NCBI RefSeq assembly: GCF_003501885.1 | Contig: NZ_QWFA01000003.1 | Location: forward strand, 21,414 to 85,413 | DNA from: Streptomyces globisporus | GTDB lineage: Bacteria > Actinomycetota > Actinomycetes > Streptomycetales > Streptomycetaceae | DNA: 64,000 bases | Direction of reading: 5' to 3' | Shown: positions 28,020 to 35,073 of the stretch, one piece after another | How the letters are laid out: each line of letters starts with the position of its first letter | Numbering within the stretch: position 1 is the stretch's first letter | Position numbers and translations under genes: made by a program | Notes under the pieces: model-generated | Told to the model about the DNA's origin: nothing | Databases searched by the model: none | Seen by the model: the letters and a program-made list of their open reading frames with translations, nothing else

Positions 28020-28195
28020 ACCGGGCTCCGGCCCCGTATGCCTCGACGGTGCCGGCCACCGGGGTTCCGGTGGCCCGAGCCGGTCACGCTCCGCGGAGGG
28101 CGGTCCGGCTGCCGTCGGACGGACGGGTCACGGCTGGGGCGCTGCGCCGGACGGTCTCCGGCGTCCCCCTGTACGGGCATGATGACGACCTGCCC
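28020..28195 (-). ncRNA. Candidate cobalamin riboswitch leading the ECF operon
   Basis: The 230-bp leader on the minus strand is highly structured. At 28166-28128 it reads GGA-c-GCCGG-N6-TCCGGCGC, then GCCCCAGCCGTGA, which parallels the cobalamin-riboswitch core (GGAA-stem-loop, then GCTGACCCGCAACCGTGA). A GCCACCGG-AACC-CCGGTGGC hairpin follows at about 28073-28054, then GGCACC paired with GGTGCC. A TAGAGT -10-like box precedes it near 28201. Function would be to switch off the operon when vitamin B12 is present. Confidence 0.5.
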
Positions 28196-28235
28196 ACTCT
28201 ACCGGTCCGTAGGGGAGGGGCCGGGGGCCGCACGT

Positions 28236-28348
28236 GGCGATGTACGTCACCGAGGCCTGGGCACGGCGGGGCTCGGACGGCGACGTACGTCACCGGGGCG
28301 CGGGCCACGCCGGGGCGGGACGTCACACGGCGATGTACGTCACCGGGG
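28236..28348. repeat. Three direct repeats matching the MBL gene 3' end
   Basis: The unit GGCGAyGTACGTCACCGrGG occurs at 28236-28255, 28279-28298 and 28329-28348 (spacing 43-50 bp). The third copy is the coding end of the MBL gene (PVTYIAV). The others lie just outside it, as if the 3' end had been duplicated and decayed. Confidence 0.65.
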
Positions 28349-29384
28349 TCCCGCCAGGGACGGCCTCCGCGCGGCCGAGCTTCACGAGCCGCCGCAGGTG
28401 GGACTCGGCCTCCGACACGGCGATGGACCGCGAACCGTGCGGGATCTGCTCCCAGGGCCGGTTCCACTCCATCCGCTCGGCGAGCTGCCACGGGGTGAGG
28501 GGCGTGGCGAGCAGGGCGAGGAGCCCGGTCAGCCGCTCCTCGTGGTGGTCCAGCAGCTCCCGCACGCGCCCGCCCGCATCGGTGAAGGCGTGCTGGTGCG
28601 CGGGCAGCACCTCCGCCACCCCGAGCCGGTCGATCCGCTCCAGCGAGGCGAGGTAGTCGCCCAGCGGATCGGTGACGGCGGTGTCGTCCGGGTCCTCGTA
28701 CAGCCCGATGTGCGGACTGATCCCCGGCAGCAGGTGATCGCCGGAGAACAGCCGCCCGTTCCCGGCCAGCCCGGCGGGATGCCGCTCCTCCAGGTGGAGG
28801 CAGACGTGGCCCGGGGTGTGCCCGGGGGTCCAGACGGCACGGAGCCGCCGCCCGGCGAGGTCGAGCAGCTCACCGGGGGCGATCTCCCTGTCCGGCAGGG
28901 CGGCGCGCAGCCCGGGCAGGGTCCGCAGCCGCCCTCCGCTGCGGGCGGCGCGCAGCGGGGCGAGGTGGTCGTCTGGCGCGCCGACGGCGGCGAGCTTGCG
29001 GGTGAGGTAGTCGATCCAGGTGCCGGGCTCGGCGTCCCGGGTACGCCGGACGATCGCGGTGTCGGCCTCGTGCATCGCGATCCATGCCCCGGACGCCTCG
29101 CGGACCTGGCCGGAGAGGCCGTGGTGGTCGGGGTGGTGGTGGGTGATGACGACGCCGTGGATGTCGGTGACGGCGGTGCCGAGGGCGGAGAGCCCGGCGA
29201 CCAGGGCGTCCCAGGAGGCGGGGTCGTCCCAGCCGGTATCGATGAGGACGGGCCCCCGGTCGGTGTCGACGAGGTGGACCAGGGTGTGCCCGAGGGGATT
29301 GTCCGGGATGGGCACCCTGATGCTGTGGACACCCCCGCCGTGATCGGCCACCTGCGTCCCGGTCCCGTGAGTCACCTGCGCCAT
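28323..29384 (-). CDS. MBL-fold metallo-hydrolase
   Basis: The 353-residue protein has the metallo-beta-lactamase motif 'VVITHHHPDHHGLSGQ' (H-x-H-x-D-H), 'WTPGHTPGHVCLH', 'LFSGDHLLPG' and a final His in 'VLPAHQHAF'. After about residue 270 is a helical, winged-helix-like tail common in this subfamily. Such enzymes hydrolyse thioesters or phosphoesters. It is divergent from the aldehyde dehydrogenase with KstR-type operators between, which suggests a role in the sterol pathway, perhaps as a CoA-thioester hydrolase. Function is inferred from context. Confidence 0.8.
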   Translation of the reverse strand: MAQVTHGTGTQVADHGGGVHSIRVPIPDNPLGHTLVHLVDTDRGPVLIDTGWDDPASWDALVAGLSALGTAVTDIHGVVITHHHPDHHGLSGQVREASGAWIAMHEADTAIVRRTRDAEPGTWIDYLTRKLAAVGAPDDHLAPLRAARSGGRLRTLPGLRAALPDREIAPGELLDLAGRRLRAVWTPGHTPGHVCLHLEERHPAGLAGNGRLFSGDHLLPGISPHIGLYEDPDDTAVTDPLGDYLASLERIDRLGVAEVLPAHQHAFTDAGGRVRELLDHHEERLTGLLALLATPLTPWQLAERMEWNRPWEQIPHGSRSIAVSEAESHLRRLVKLGRAEAVPGGTPVTYIAV

Positions 29385-29419
29385 GGGCTCCCCTTCTCCG
29401 CTTCGGCCTCCACTGTAAC

Positions 29420-29433
29420 GAGAACTCGTTCCA
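29420..29433. promoter_or_regulatory. KstR-type operator, MBL/ALDH divergent promoter
   Basis: GAGAACTCGTTCCA fits TnnAACnnGTTnnA with one mismatch (first base G). It lies 36 bp upstream of the MBL start. Confidence 0.5.
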
Positions 29434-29508
29434 GTGGTAGCCCGGGCCTACCAAGTCGGAGGAGGGCGGGGGTCATTGACGCCGCGTCCCCCGTGGACTA
29501 CTGAAACA

Positions 29509-29526
29509 AGAACTGGTATCAGTTCT
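29509..29526. promoter_or_regulatory. Perfect palindrome upstream of aldehyde dehydrogenase
   Basis: AGAACTG-GTAT-CAGTTCT has two 7-bp arms and lies 56 bp before the ALDH start. It resembles the nearby KstR sites (AAC and GTT halves with other spacing) and may bind the same or a related TetR regulator. Confidence 0.5.
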
Positions 29527-29581
29527 GACGAACAGTCAGCTGAGGATGTACTGGCGTACGGGTTCACGGGAGGCGAAGGCC

Positions 29582-31051
29582 ATGACGGAACGTACGGAGC
29601 TGGTGGAGCACGGACGCCTCTTCATCGGCGGGGAGTTCACCGATCCGCTCTCCACCGAGGTCATCGAGGTGATCTCCCCGCACACCGAACAGGTCATCGG
29701 CCGGGTGCCGCACGCTTCGAAGGCCGACGTGGACCGGGCGGTCGCGGCGGCCCGCCAGGCCTTCGACGAGGGCCCCTGGCCACGCATGCCGCTGGATGAC
29801 CGGATCGCGGTGATCACGCGGATCAAGGATGCCTTCGCCGTACGCCACGAGGAGTTCGCGCGCCTGATCAGTGCGCAGAACGGCACCCCGTACAGCGCGA
29901 GCGTCATGGTGCAGGCGCTGGCCGCGATGATGGTCTGGGACTCGGCGATCACGGTGGCGCGGACGTTCCCTTACGAGGAACGGCGCGACGGCGTCCTCGG
30001 CCCGCTGCTGCTCCGCCGCGAACCGGTGGGCGTGGTGGCGGCGGTCGTCCCCTGGAACGTCCCGCAGTTCACGGCGGCGGCGAAGCTGGCCCCGGCGCTG
30101 CTGGCGGGTTGCACGGCGGTGTTGAAGGTCTCCCCGGAAACCCCGCTGGACGCTTATGTGTTGGCGGAGATAGTCGAGGAGGCGGGCCTGCCGCCCGGAG
30201 TCCTCTCCATCCTCCCGGCCGACCGGGAGGTCAGCGAGTACCTGGTGGGCCACCCGGACGTGGACAAGGTCTCCTTCACCGGCTCGGTGGCGGCCGGCCG
30301 CCGGGTGATGGAGGTGGCCTCGCGCAACCTGACCCGCGTCACCCTGGAGTTGGGCGGCAAGTCGGCGGCGGTGATCCTGCCGGACGCGGACCTGGAGGCG
30401 GCGGTGGCGGGCATCGTCCCGTTCGCCTGGATGATCAACGGCCAGGCGTGCGTGGCGCAGACCCGCATCCTGGCTCCGCGCTCCCGGTACGAGGAAATAG
30501 CGGAGGCGTTCGCGGCAGCGGCGGGAGCACTGCGAGTGGGCGACCCCCTGGACCCGACAACGGAACTGGGCCCGCTGGTGGCCCGACGCCAGCAGCAACG
30601 CTCCCTGGACTACATCAGGTTGGGCCAGGAGGAAGGCGCCAAGATCCTCACAGGAGGCAACGTGCCGGCCTCCCAGGAACGCGGCTGGTACGTCGAACCC
30701 ACCCTCTTCGGCTCGGTCGACAACTCCATGCGCGTCGCCCGCGAGGAGATCTTCGGCCCCGTGATCTGCCTGATCCCGTACGGAGACGAGGCCGAGGCGG
30801 TCCGCATCGCCGACGACTCCCCGTACGGCCTCAGCGGCAGCGTCTGGACGGCGGACACGGAACGCGGCATCGACATCGCCCGCCGCATCCGCACGGGCAC
30901 GTACAGCGTGAACACCTTCAGCCTCGACATGCTCGGCCCGTTCGGCGGCTACAAGAACTCCGGCCTGGGCCGCGAGTTCGGCCCCGAGGGCTACGGCGAG
31001 TTCTTCGAGCACAAGATGATCCACCTGCCCGCCGGCTACCGGGAGGCGTGA
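29582..31051 (+). CDS. NAD(P)-dependent aldehyde dehydrogenase
   Basis: The 489-residue protein carries the ALDH signatures: 'VVPWNVPQFTAAAKLAPALL' (cofactor region), 'FTGSVAAGRRVMEVAS', 'LELGGKSAAVILP' (general-base Glu) and 'INGQACVAQTRIL' (nucleophilic Cys). Length is normal. Start ATG 29582 behind GGAGGCGAAGG. It shares a divergent, KstR-box-containing promoter with the MBL gene and overlaps the ferredoxin start (TGATG). A role in oxidising sterol side-chain aldehydes after P450 action is likely from context. Confidence 0.85.
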   Translation: MTERTELVEHGRLFIGGEFTDPLSTEVIEVISPHTEQVIGRVPHASKADVDRAVAAARQAFDEGPWPRMPLDDRIAVITRIKDAFAVRHEEFARLISAQNGTPYSASVMVQALAAMMVWDSAITVARTFPYEERRDGVLGPLLLRREPVGVVAAVVPWNVPQFTAAAKLAPALLAGCTAVLKVSPETPLDAYVLAEIVEEAGLPPGVLSILPADREVSEYLVGHPDVDKVSFTGSVAAGRRVMEVASRNLTRVTLELGGKSAAVILPDADLEAAVAGIVPFAWMINGQACVAQTRILAPRSRYEEIAEAFAAAAGALRVGDPLDPTTELGPLVARRQQQRSLDYIRLGQEEGAKILTGGNVPASQERGWYVEPTLFGSVDNSMRVAREEIFGPVICLIPYGDEAEAVRIADDSPYGLSGSVWTADTERGIDIARRIRTGTYSVNTFSLDMLGPFGGYKNSGLGREFGPEGYGEFFEHKMIHLPAGYREA

Positions 31052-31284
31052 TGGGCGACCGCTGGCACGTGGAGGTCGACCGCTCGGTCTGCATCGGCTC
31101 CGGCATGTGCGTCAACCACGCGGGCGACGCCTTCCACCTGGACTCTGCCCGCCAGTCCCACCCGACGACGGAGGACCGCGACGCGGGCGAACACGTCCTG
31201 GCGGCGGCGGAGGGCTGCCCGGTGGAGGCGATCACGCTGACGCTGGCGGGGTCGGGGGAGGTGGTTTTTCCGCCGGAGGAGTGA
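31051..31284 (+). CDS. 3Fe-4S ferredoxin for a P450 system
   Basis: The 77-residue protein has only three Cys in the cluster pattern: Cys14-x5-Cys20 in 'SVCIGSGMCVNH' and Cys56 in 'EGCPVEAITL'. That is the pattern of [3Fe-4S] ferredoxins that feed actinobacterial P450s. It overlaps the ALDH stop by one base and is thus co-translated. The likely partner is the CYP125-like enzyme at 19.5 kb; no ferredoxin reductase is seen in the window. Confidence 0.85.
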   Translation: MGDRWHVEVDRSVCIGSGMCVNHAGDAFHLDSARQSHPTTEDRDAGEHVLAAAEGCPVEAITLTLAGSGEVVFPPEE

Positions 31285-31305
31285 GGGGGAGCGTGACCGC
31301 CCGGC

Positions 31306-31638
31306 TCAGCCGAGCGAACGCACGATGATCCAGTACTCGTACTCTTCCTCCGTTGCCGCGCACAGGTGCGTCCCATCGGCGGACAACGCCACAAACTCGG
31401 GAGTCCCGGTCGCCGCAGCAATGCGAGACGGCAAGCCCGGGGCCGCGATGTCCTCTACGGGGGCCCATCCGACGGCAGCGCCACCGCCCCCTGGCGGCAG
31501 AATGAGGAACGTCCCGGACCCCGGGCCGGCGAGCACGGGCCACGCCTTTTCGTGCCACTGGAGATCGAGCTGCTCCAGGGCACCGGGCATCGCTGCATCG
31601 ATCATCAGGGCCGGTTCCACGTCGATACCGGCGACCAT
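31306..31638 (-). CDS. Hypothetical protein, possible immunity-locus member
   Basis: The 110-residue frame (MVAGIDVEPALMID...) ends at 31306; ATG 31638 has AAGG 8 nt upstream. A longer frame to a GTG at 31743 is possible. The product looks globular, acidic, with strand-rich 'GTFLILPPGGGGAAVGWAPV' and a Trp-containing end. It follows two Imm50-like genes and is probably in the same cassette. I recognise no domain. Confidence 0.45.
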   Translation of the reverse strand: MVAGIDVEPALMIDAAMPGALEQLDLQWHEKAWPVLAGPGSGTFLILPPGGGGAAVGWAPVEDIAAPGLPSRIAAATGTPEFVALSADGTHLCAATEEEYEYWIIVRSLG

Positions 31639-31748
31639 GTGAATAGCCTTGGTGGCGGAAGGCGCCGCGGTGGGCACCTCGGCGCCTTCCGCCACCTCCA
31701 AACCACAGGCCTGCCAGTCCCATCGCGAGGGGCCTTGTCCCACACCGG

Positions 31749-32156
31749 TTATACGGATGACGACACCAACCCCACGCGCGCTGCGGACAGGACGACGGAA
31801 CGGGCGCGAAAGAGGAGGGACGCCTCCTCCGACGTGATGGCGACCGACAGCTTCTCGTCGGGGTCACGCCGGATGGACACCGTCTTGCATGCCGGAGCCG
31901 CCCATCCCTGGACGCTGAGTTGTTCAACCCGGGAAAAGACGAGGTAGAAGGTGAAGGAGTTGTACACCTTCCCTTCCCACTCGGGCCTGCTGCGCACGGG
32001 GGTGTGCGCGGTCTTGAATCCCAGCGTGATGCTGTCTCCTCGCTCGTCCGCCAGCACATGGAACAGGTCGCACTGGTTGAGGTCCGGCTCTTCGTCGTAC
32101 AAGCTCTGGATGGATAGCGGGTCGTCGAGAAGACGAGCCCAATCAGACCCGCTCAT
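31749..32156 (-). CDS. Imm50-like immunity protein
   Basis: The 135-residue protein opens 'SDWARLLDDPLSIQSLYDEE' and continues with the Imm50 pattern 'DLNQCDLFHVLADERGDSIT' and 'FYLVFSRVEQLSVQGW'. Imm50 proteins neutralise polymorphic toxins in Streptomyces. Its ATGA start overlaps the neighbouring Imm50-like stop by 4 bp. It is downstream of the truncated Rhs toxin. Confidence 0.65.
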   Translation of the reverse strand: MSGSDWARLLDDPLSIQSLYDEEPDLNQCDLFHVLADERGDSITLGFKTAHTPVRSRPEWEGKVYNSFTFYLVFSRVEQLSVQGWAAPACKTVSIRRDPDEKLSVAITSEEASLLFRARSVVLSAARVGLVSSSV

Positions 32157-32674
32157 TGATAGAAGGTGCTCTCATGTGTTCCGGGGGGTGAGGTGAACAG
32201 GCGCGTATCGAGGCGGCTCACGAAGCTATGAGGAACCTCGTCCGACCTGGTTTCGGTCATACGGTATGAACTGATGTGGCCGATGGTGAGGGAATCACTG
32301 GCGGTGAAGGAGAACTCGAAGCCGACTTCGGCGATGCGAACGAGGATCCTTCGACAGGGCAGCGCAGCAAGGCTGATATCGACCGGGACGGTCGGAATCC
32401 ATCCGCGCACGGTCAGATCTTCCACGGCCACGAACTGCACCTGTAGCTGCAGATTGTCGTGGCCACGCTCAGACCACTCGAGCGGTACGCGGTCCGGGTC
32501 CGGGTAAGTGGGGAGGTCGACCCGCAGCGTCAGAGCGGGGCCCCGCCAGTCGAGATGGAAGGACCTCAGGCGCACCGACTCCAGCGGTGGAACATCGGAG
32601 TACAGAGTGCCGAGGACGTCTGAGTTTCTTACCAGGTAGATCCAATGTGGGGCCATCAGAGGGAATTCCACCAT
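32153..32674 (-). CDS. Imm50-like immunity protein
   Basis: The 173-residue protein has the family core 'VPPLESVRLRSFHLDWRGPA', 'LRVDLPTYPDPDRVPLEW' and 'VQFVAVEDLTVRGWIPT', ending with 'IGHISSYRM'. ATG 32674 follows GAGG by 6 nt. The paralogue at 31749 overlaps its stop. The two may protect against different toxins of neighbouring or related strains. Base composition is lower in GC than the housekeeping genes nearby, which fits transfer. Confidence 0.65.
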   Translation of the reverse strand: MVEFPLMAPHWIYLVRNSDVLGTLYSDVPPLESVRLRSFHLDWRGPALTLRVDLPTYPDPDRVPLEWSERGHDNLQLQVQFVAVEDLTVRGWIPTVPVDISLAALPCRRILVRIAEVGFEFSFTASDSLTIGHISSYRMTETRSDEVPHSFVSRLDTRLFTSPPGTHESTFYQ

Positions 32675-32760
32675 CGCGACCTCGAGGAGCTTTCAGTCCT
32701 GCTGTGCTTCCGCATGCGCTTGGCAGGAAGAGCCGGAGTTGGGATAATTTGCAGGCGGCT

Positions 32761-32796
32761 TGGTGGAGTGGGGGGCATGCGCCCCCCACTCCACCA
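32761..32796. terminator. 36-bp perfect palindrome
   Basis: TGGTGGAGTGGGGGGC and its exact complement flank ATGC, so all 36 bases are self-complementary. It lies in the gap between the small zinc-ribbon gene and the Imm50-like gene, and may terminate or attenuate transcription on the minus strand. There is no T tract. Confidence 0.6.
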
Positions 32797-32907
32797 CTCG
32801 GACCCCTCCTCGGGTGGTGCAATATATGGGCGCAGTGCGTGCCTGGAAATCGGGTGACTCTCCCTAGGTGCGAAGATGGGGCAGGGGGGTGAGTAAATTG
32901 AGACCAA

Positions 32908-33120
32908 TCAGGTGGTGCACTTTGTGATCCCGTCCCAGGAGATCCCTCTGGACTCGAGAAATTCACCTAGATACATCTCCGTGTCGTCGTGGACGTCCTG
33001 ACCTTCCAGCCAGATTGATTCACACTCTGGACACATATGAAAGGGTTCCTTGGAGATTCGGGTCATGAAGAGTTCGAGCCAGTCCTGCTCGCAATGACTG
33101 CAGAGGATTTTTTTGTTCAA
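32908..33120 (-). CDS. Small zinc-ribbon-like protein, candidate cognate immunity
   Basis: The 70-residue protein has two Cys pairs, 'LCSHCEQD' and 'HMCPECESIW', a probable zinc ribbon. It begins with a TTG that overlaps the toxin gene's stop by 4 bp, so it is translated right after the toxin. The stretch is AT-rich relative to its surroundings. Position makes it the best candidate for the toxin's own immunity protein. This is inference. Confidence 0.6.
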   Translation of the reverse strand: MNKKILCSHCEQDWLELFMTRISKEPFHMCPECESIWLEGQDVHDDTEMYLGEFLESRGISWDGITKCTT

Positions 33121-35069
33121 TTGAAGCTCCTGGGAAATGCGGTAATTACTTCGTTTCCATGCTCAACTGTGATAGATATGAAATTCTCTCCCGGATTGAA
33201 GCCAACCTGGCGACCCATGGGAATTATGTAGGTTTGTCGTGCACCTTGATCGTTTATTTTGACGGCCAAGTCTTTCCGATTCCAAGCTTCGTCGACGGTT
33301 TCCAGAATTCCTTTACTTCCAGTGTCGAAAATCCCGTGATTTGGTTTGCTCAAGTCCTCTCTCGCGTGCTGCATTACATGGGTGATTCGATGCTCGCCGT
33401 TGTGGCCGGGGCCGTAGTCCAACCCCCCTTGACTCCTGAACCAACCGCCACCCATATCTTGCAAGTCGTACGGTGAGAGGCTCAGAGGGTCATACTGTGT
33501 GATGGGGTTTTCGACGTAGGCTACCGCATTGGGGGATGCTTGCAGGCCCAGTGGATCTGTCGAGGAATATCGGGCGGCTTCAGGGTCGTAGTATCGGTGT
33601 ACGTTGTAGTGAAATCCTGATTCTGGGTCACGGTACTGCCCTGGGAAGCGTAGTGGGGTATACGTTCCGGCATCCGAATTCCACGTGGTGGCACCCCACA
33701 GGGTAGTGCGGGTGCGCCAGGCGACATTGCCCTCTTCGTCGATAAGTTCTGCAGGGGCGCCGATCAGGTCGGTGACAATGCTGAAGAAGCGCTGAGCGAT
33801 CTGGGGCCCGGATGGGTCACCCGCTGTTACACGCTCTGTTTGAGTAACTGGGAATCTGCCCTGATAGTCCCAGGTCAAGGAGACAGGGTTGCTCAGCTCC
33901 GTCGAATTGCTGGACTGTTCGCAGAGTGCAAGTCCATCCCAAGTGAAAAATGTTGATTCTGAGGCAGGTTTGCTGATTCTGTCAGAACATTGCTTCGAAA
34001 CACGACGTCCCAATGCGTCATACCGGTAGAGCCACACAGCCCCGTCCGGTGTGGTGACCGAGCGCACCTGGTCCTCGGCGTCCCACTCGTATCGCCAGGT
34101 ATCCGGCTTACGCGAGAGGCGGGTTTTCTGGCGCAGGGTGATCCGACCCAGTGCGTCGTGTTCGTAGCGGACGTTGCCAGCGCGGGTGATGGTCGTGCCG
34201 GTGTAGGAGCGGGGTCCGACGGCTTCCTGGCCGGGGTGGGAATTGGGCCAGGAAGCGTCCGTCTGGTTGCCCGCCGCGTCGTACGCGTACCGCTCTGTCC
34301 AGTTCGCGGCGTGGACAGCAGTTACGCGGCCCGCCATGTCGACGTCGAATGTCTTCGTTCCGGAGAGCTGGTCGGTGAGGCCGACGAGGTGGCCATCGGC
34401 GCGGTAGGTGTAGTCCCGACGCTGAATGCTTCTGCCTGCCCCCGCGATCTGTTGGGTGGTGAGGCGTCCCCTGGCGTCGAACTGTGAGGCGATGGTGATG
34501 TGTTCGCCCAGGCGGCGGGTGACTTCCTGGCCTGCTGCGTCGTGCTCGAAGGTGAGAGTGCGGCCTGACGTCGTCAGAGAGGTCCGGCGTCCTGCCGCAT
34601 CGTAGGTCCAGGTGCTGACGGCTCCACTGGGTGTTGTACGGCCGGTTCGGCGGCCCAGTTCGTCGTAGATGTACGACAGGGTTCTGCCGTTGACCGTCTC
34701 CGACTTGAGGCGGCCGTACTGGTCGCGGAGCCAGGTGACAGTCGCGTCCGCGTTGACCGCTTCCGCGAGTTGGCCAGTGAGATCGTAGGCGAAGGTGGTG
34801 ACGGCGCCCGATGCGTCCTTGCGGACGATACGGTCCAGCTCGTAGCGGATGGTCTGGCCAAGGGCATTCGTGCGGGTGGTGAGCCGACCGGCCGCGTCGC
34901 GGGCGTAGCTGAGGGCGCCGGGCGGCTGCCGATGGTTCACGAGGACCCCTTCGACCGGCTGCTCGTCGCTCAGGCGCAGGCCCATCGGCTGGCTCTCGTC
35001 ACGCGCAACGCCTGGATCCCGCAGTACGACGTGACGGTTGTGCGGGTCTGATCGCACGAGGGTCAGCAC
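33117..35069 (-). CDS. Rhs/YD-repeat protein, 5'-truncated, with C-terminal toxin domain
   Basis: The 650-residue frame (GTG 35069) reads as Rhs only from about residue 50 onward. YD repeats occur such as 'YARDAAGRLTTRTNALGQ' and 'YDELGRRTGRTTPSGAV', followed by the RHS core end 'YDPEAARYSSTDPLGLQAS'. The last ~110 residues ('GGLDYGPGHNGEHRITHVMQ' to 'EVITAFPRSFN') form a variable, AT-richer toxin domain. Its His pattern and Thr-Ala-Phe-Pro end recall BECR-fold ribonucleases. The first 50 residues are antisense to a vapC remnant, so the real 5' part is lost. Full secretion ability is doubtful. Confidence 0.75.
   Translation of the reverse strand: MLTLVRSDPHNRHVVLRDPGVARDESQPMGLRLSDEQPVEGVLVNHRQPPGALSYARDAAGRLTTRTNALGQTIRYELDRIVRKDASGAVTTFAYDLTGQLAEAVNADATVTWLRDQYGRLKSETVNGRTLSYIYDELGRRTGRTTPSGAVSTWTYDAAGRRTSLTTSGRTLTFEHDAAGQEVTRRLGEHITIASQFDARGRLTTQQIAGAGRSIQRRDYTYRADGHLVGLTDQLSGTKTFDVDMAGRVTAVHAANWTERYAYDAAGNQTDASWPNSHPGQEAVGPRSYTGTTITRAGNVRYEHDALGRITLRQKTRLSRKPDTWRYEWDAEDQVRSVTTPDGAVWLYRYDALGRRVSKQCSDRISKPASESTFFTWDGLALCEQSSNSTELSNPVSLTWDYQGRFPVTQTERVTAGDPSGPQIAQRFFSIVTDLIGAPAELIDEEGNVAWRTRTTLWGATTWNSDAGTYTPLRFPGQYRDPESGFHYNVHRYYDPEAARYSSTDPLGLQASPNAVAYVENPITQYDPLSLSPYDLQDMGGGWFRSQGGLDYGPGHNGEHRITHVMQHAREDLSKPNHGIFDTGSKGILETVDEAWNRKDLAVKINDQGARQTYIIPMGRQVGFNPGENFISITVEHGNEVITAFPRSFN
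34926..35051 (+). pseudogene. C-terminal fragment of a VapC-type PIN toxin
   Basis: The frame read here, 'LPMVHEDPFDRLLVAQAQ' then 'HRLALVTRNAWIPQYDV' to a stop at 35051, is the conserved tail of VapC PIN-domain ribonucleases. The upstream two thirds of such a protein are missing; sequence left of about 34926 reads instead as antisense Rhs. The final acidic residue of the VTxD motif is Asn. It is a recombination remnant and cannot be active. Confidence 0.75.
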
Positions 35070-35073
35070 GAGG

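Noticed and set aside
28084..28491. Minus-strand frame covering the repeats downstream of the MBL gene
   Set aside because: It only arises from the decayed repeats and an antisense reading; the MBL frame has the real motifs.
34770..35051. 93-codon plus-strand frame as a complete small toxin
   Set aside because: Only its last ~40 codons resemble VapC; the first part is antisense to YD repeats, so it is a fragment and not a whole gene.
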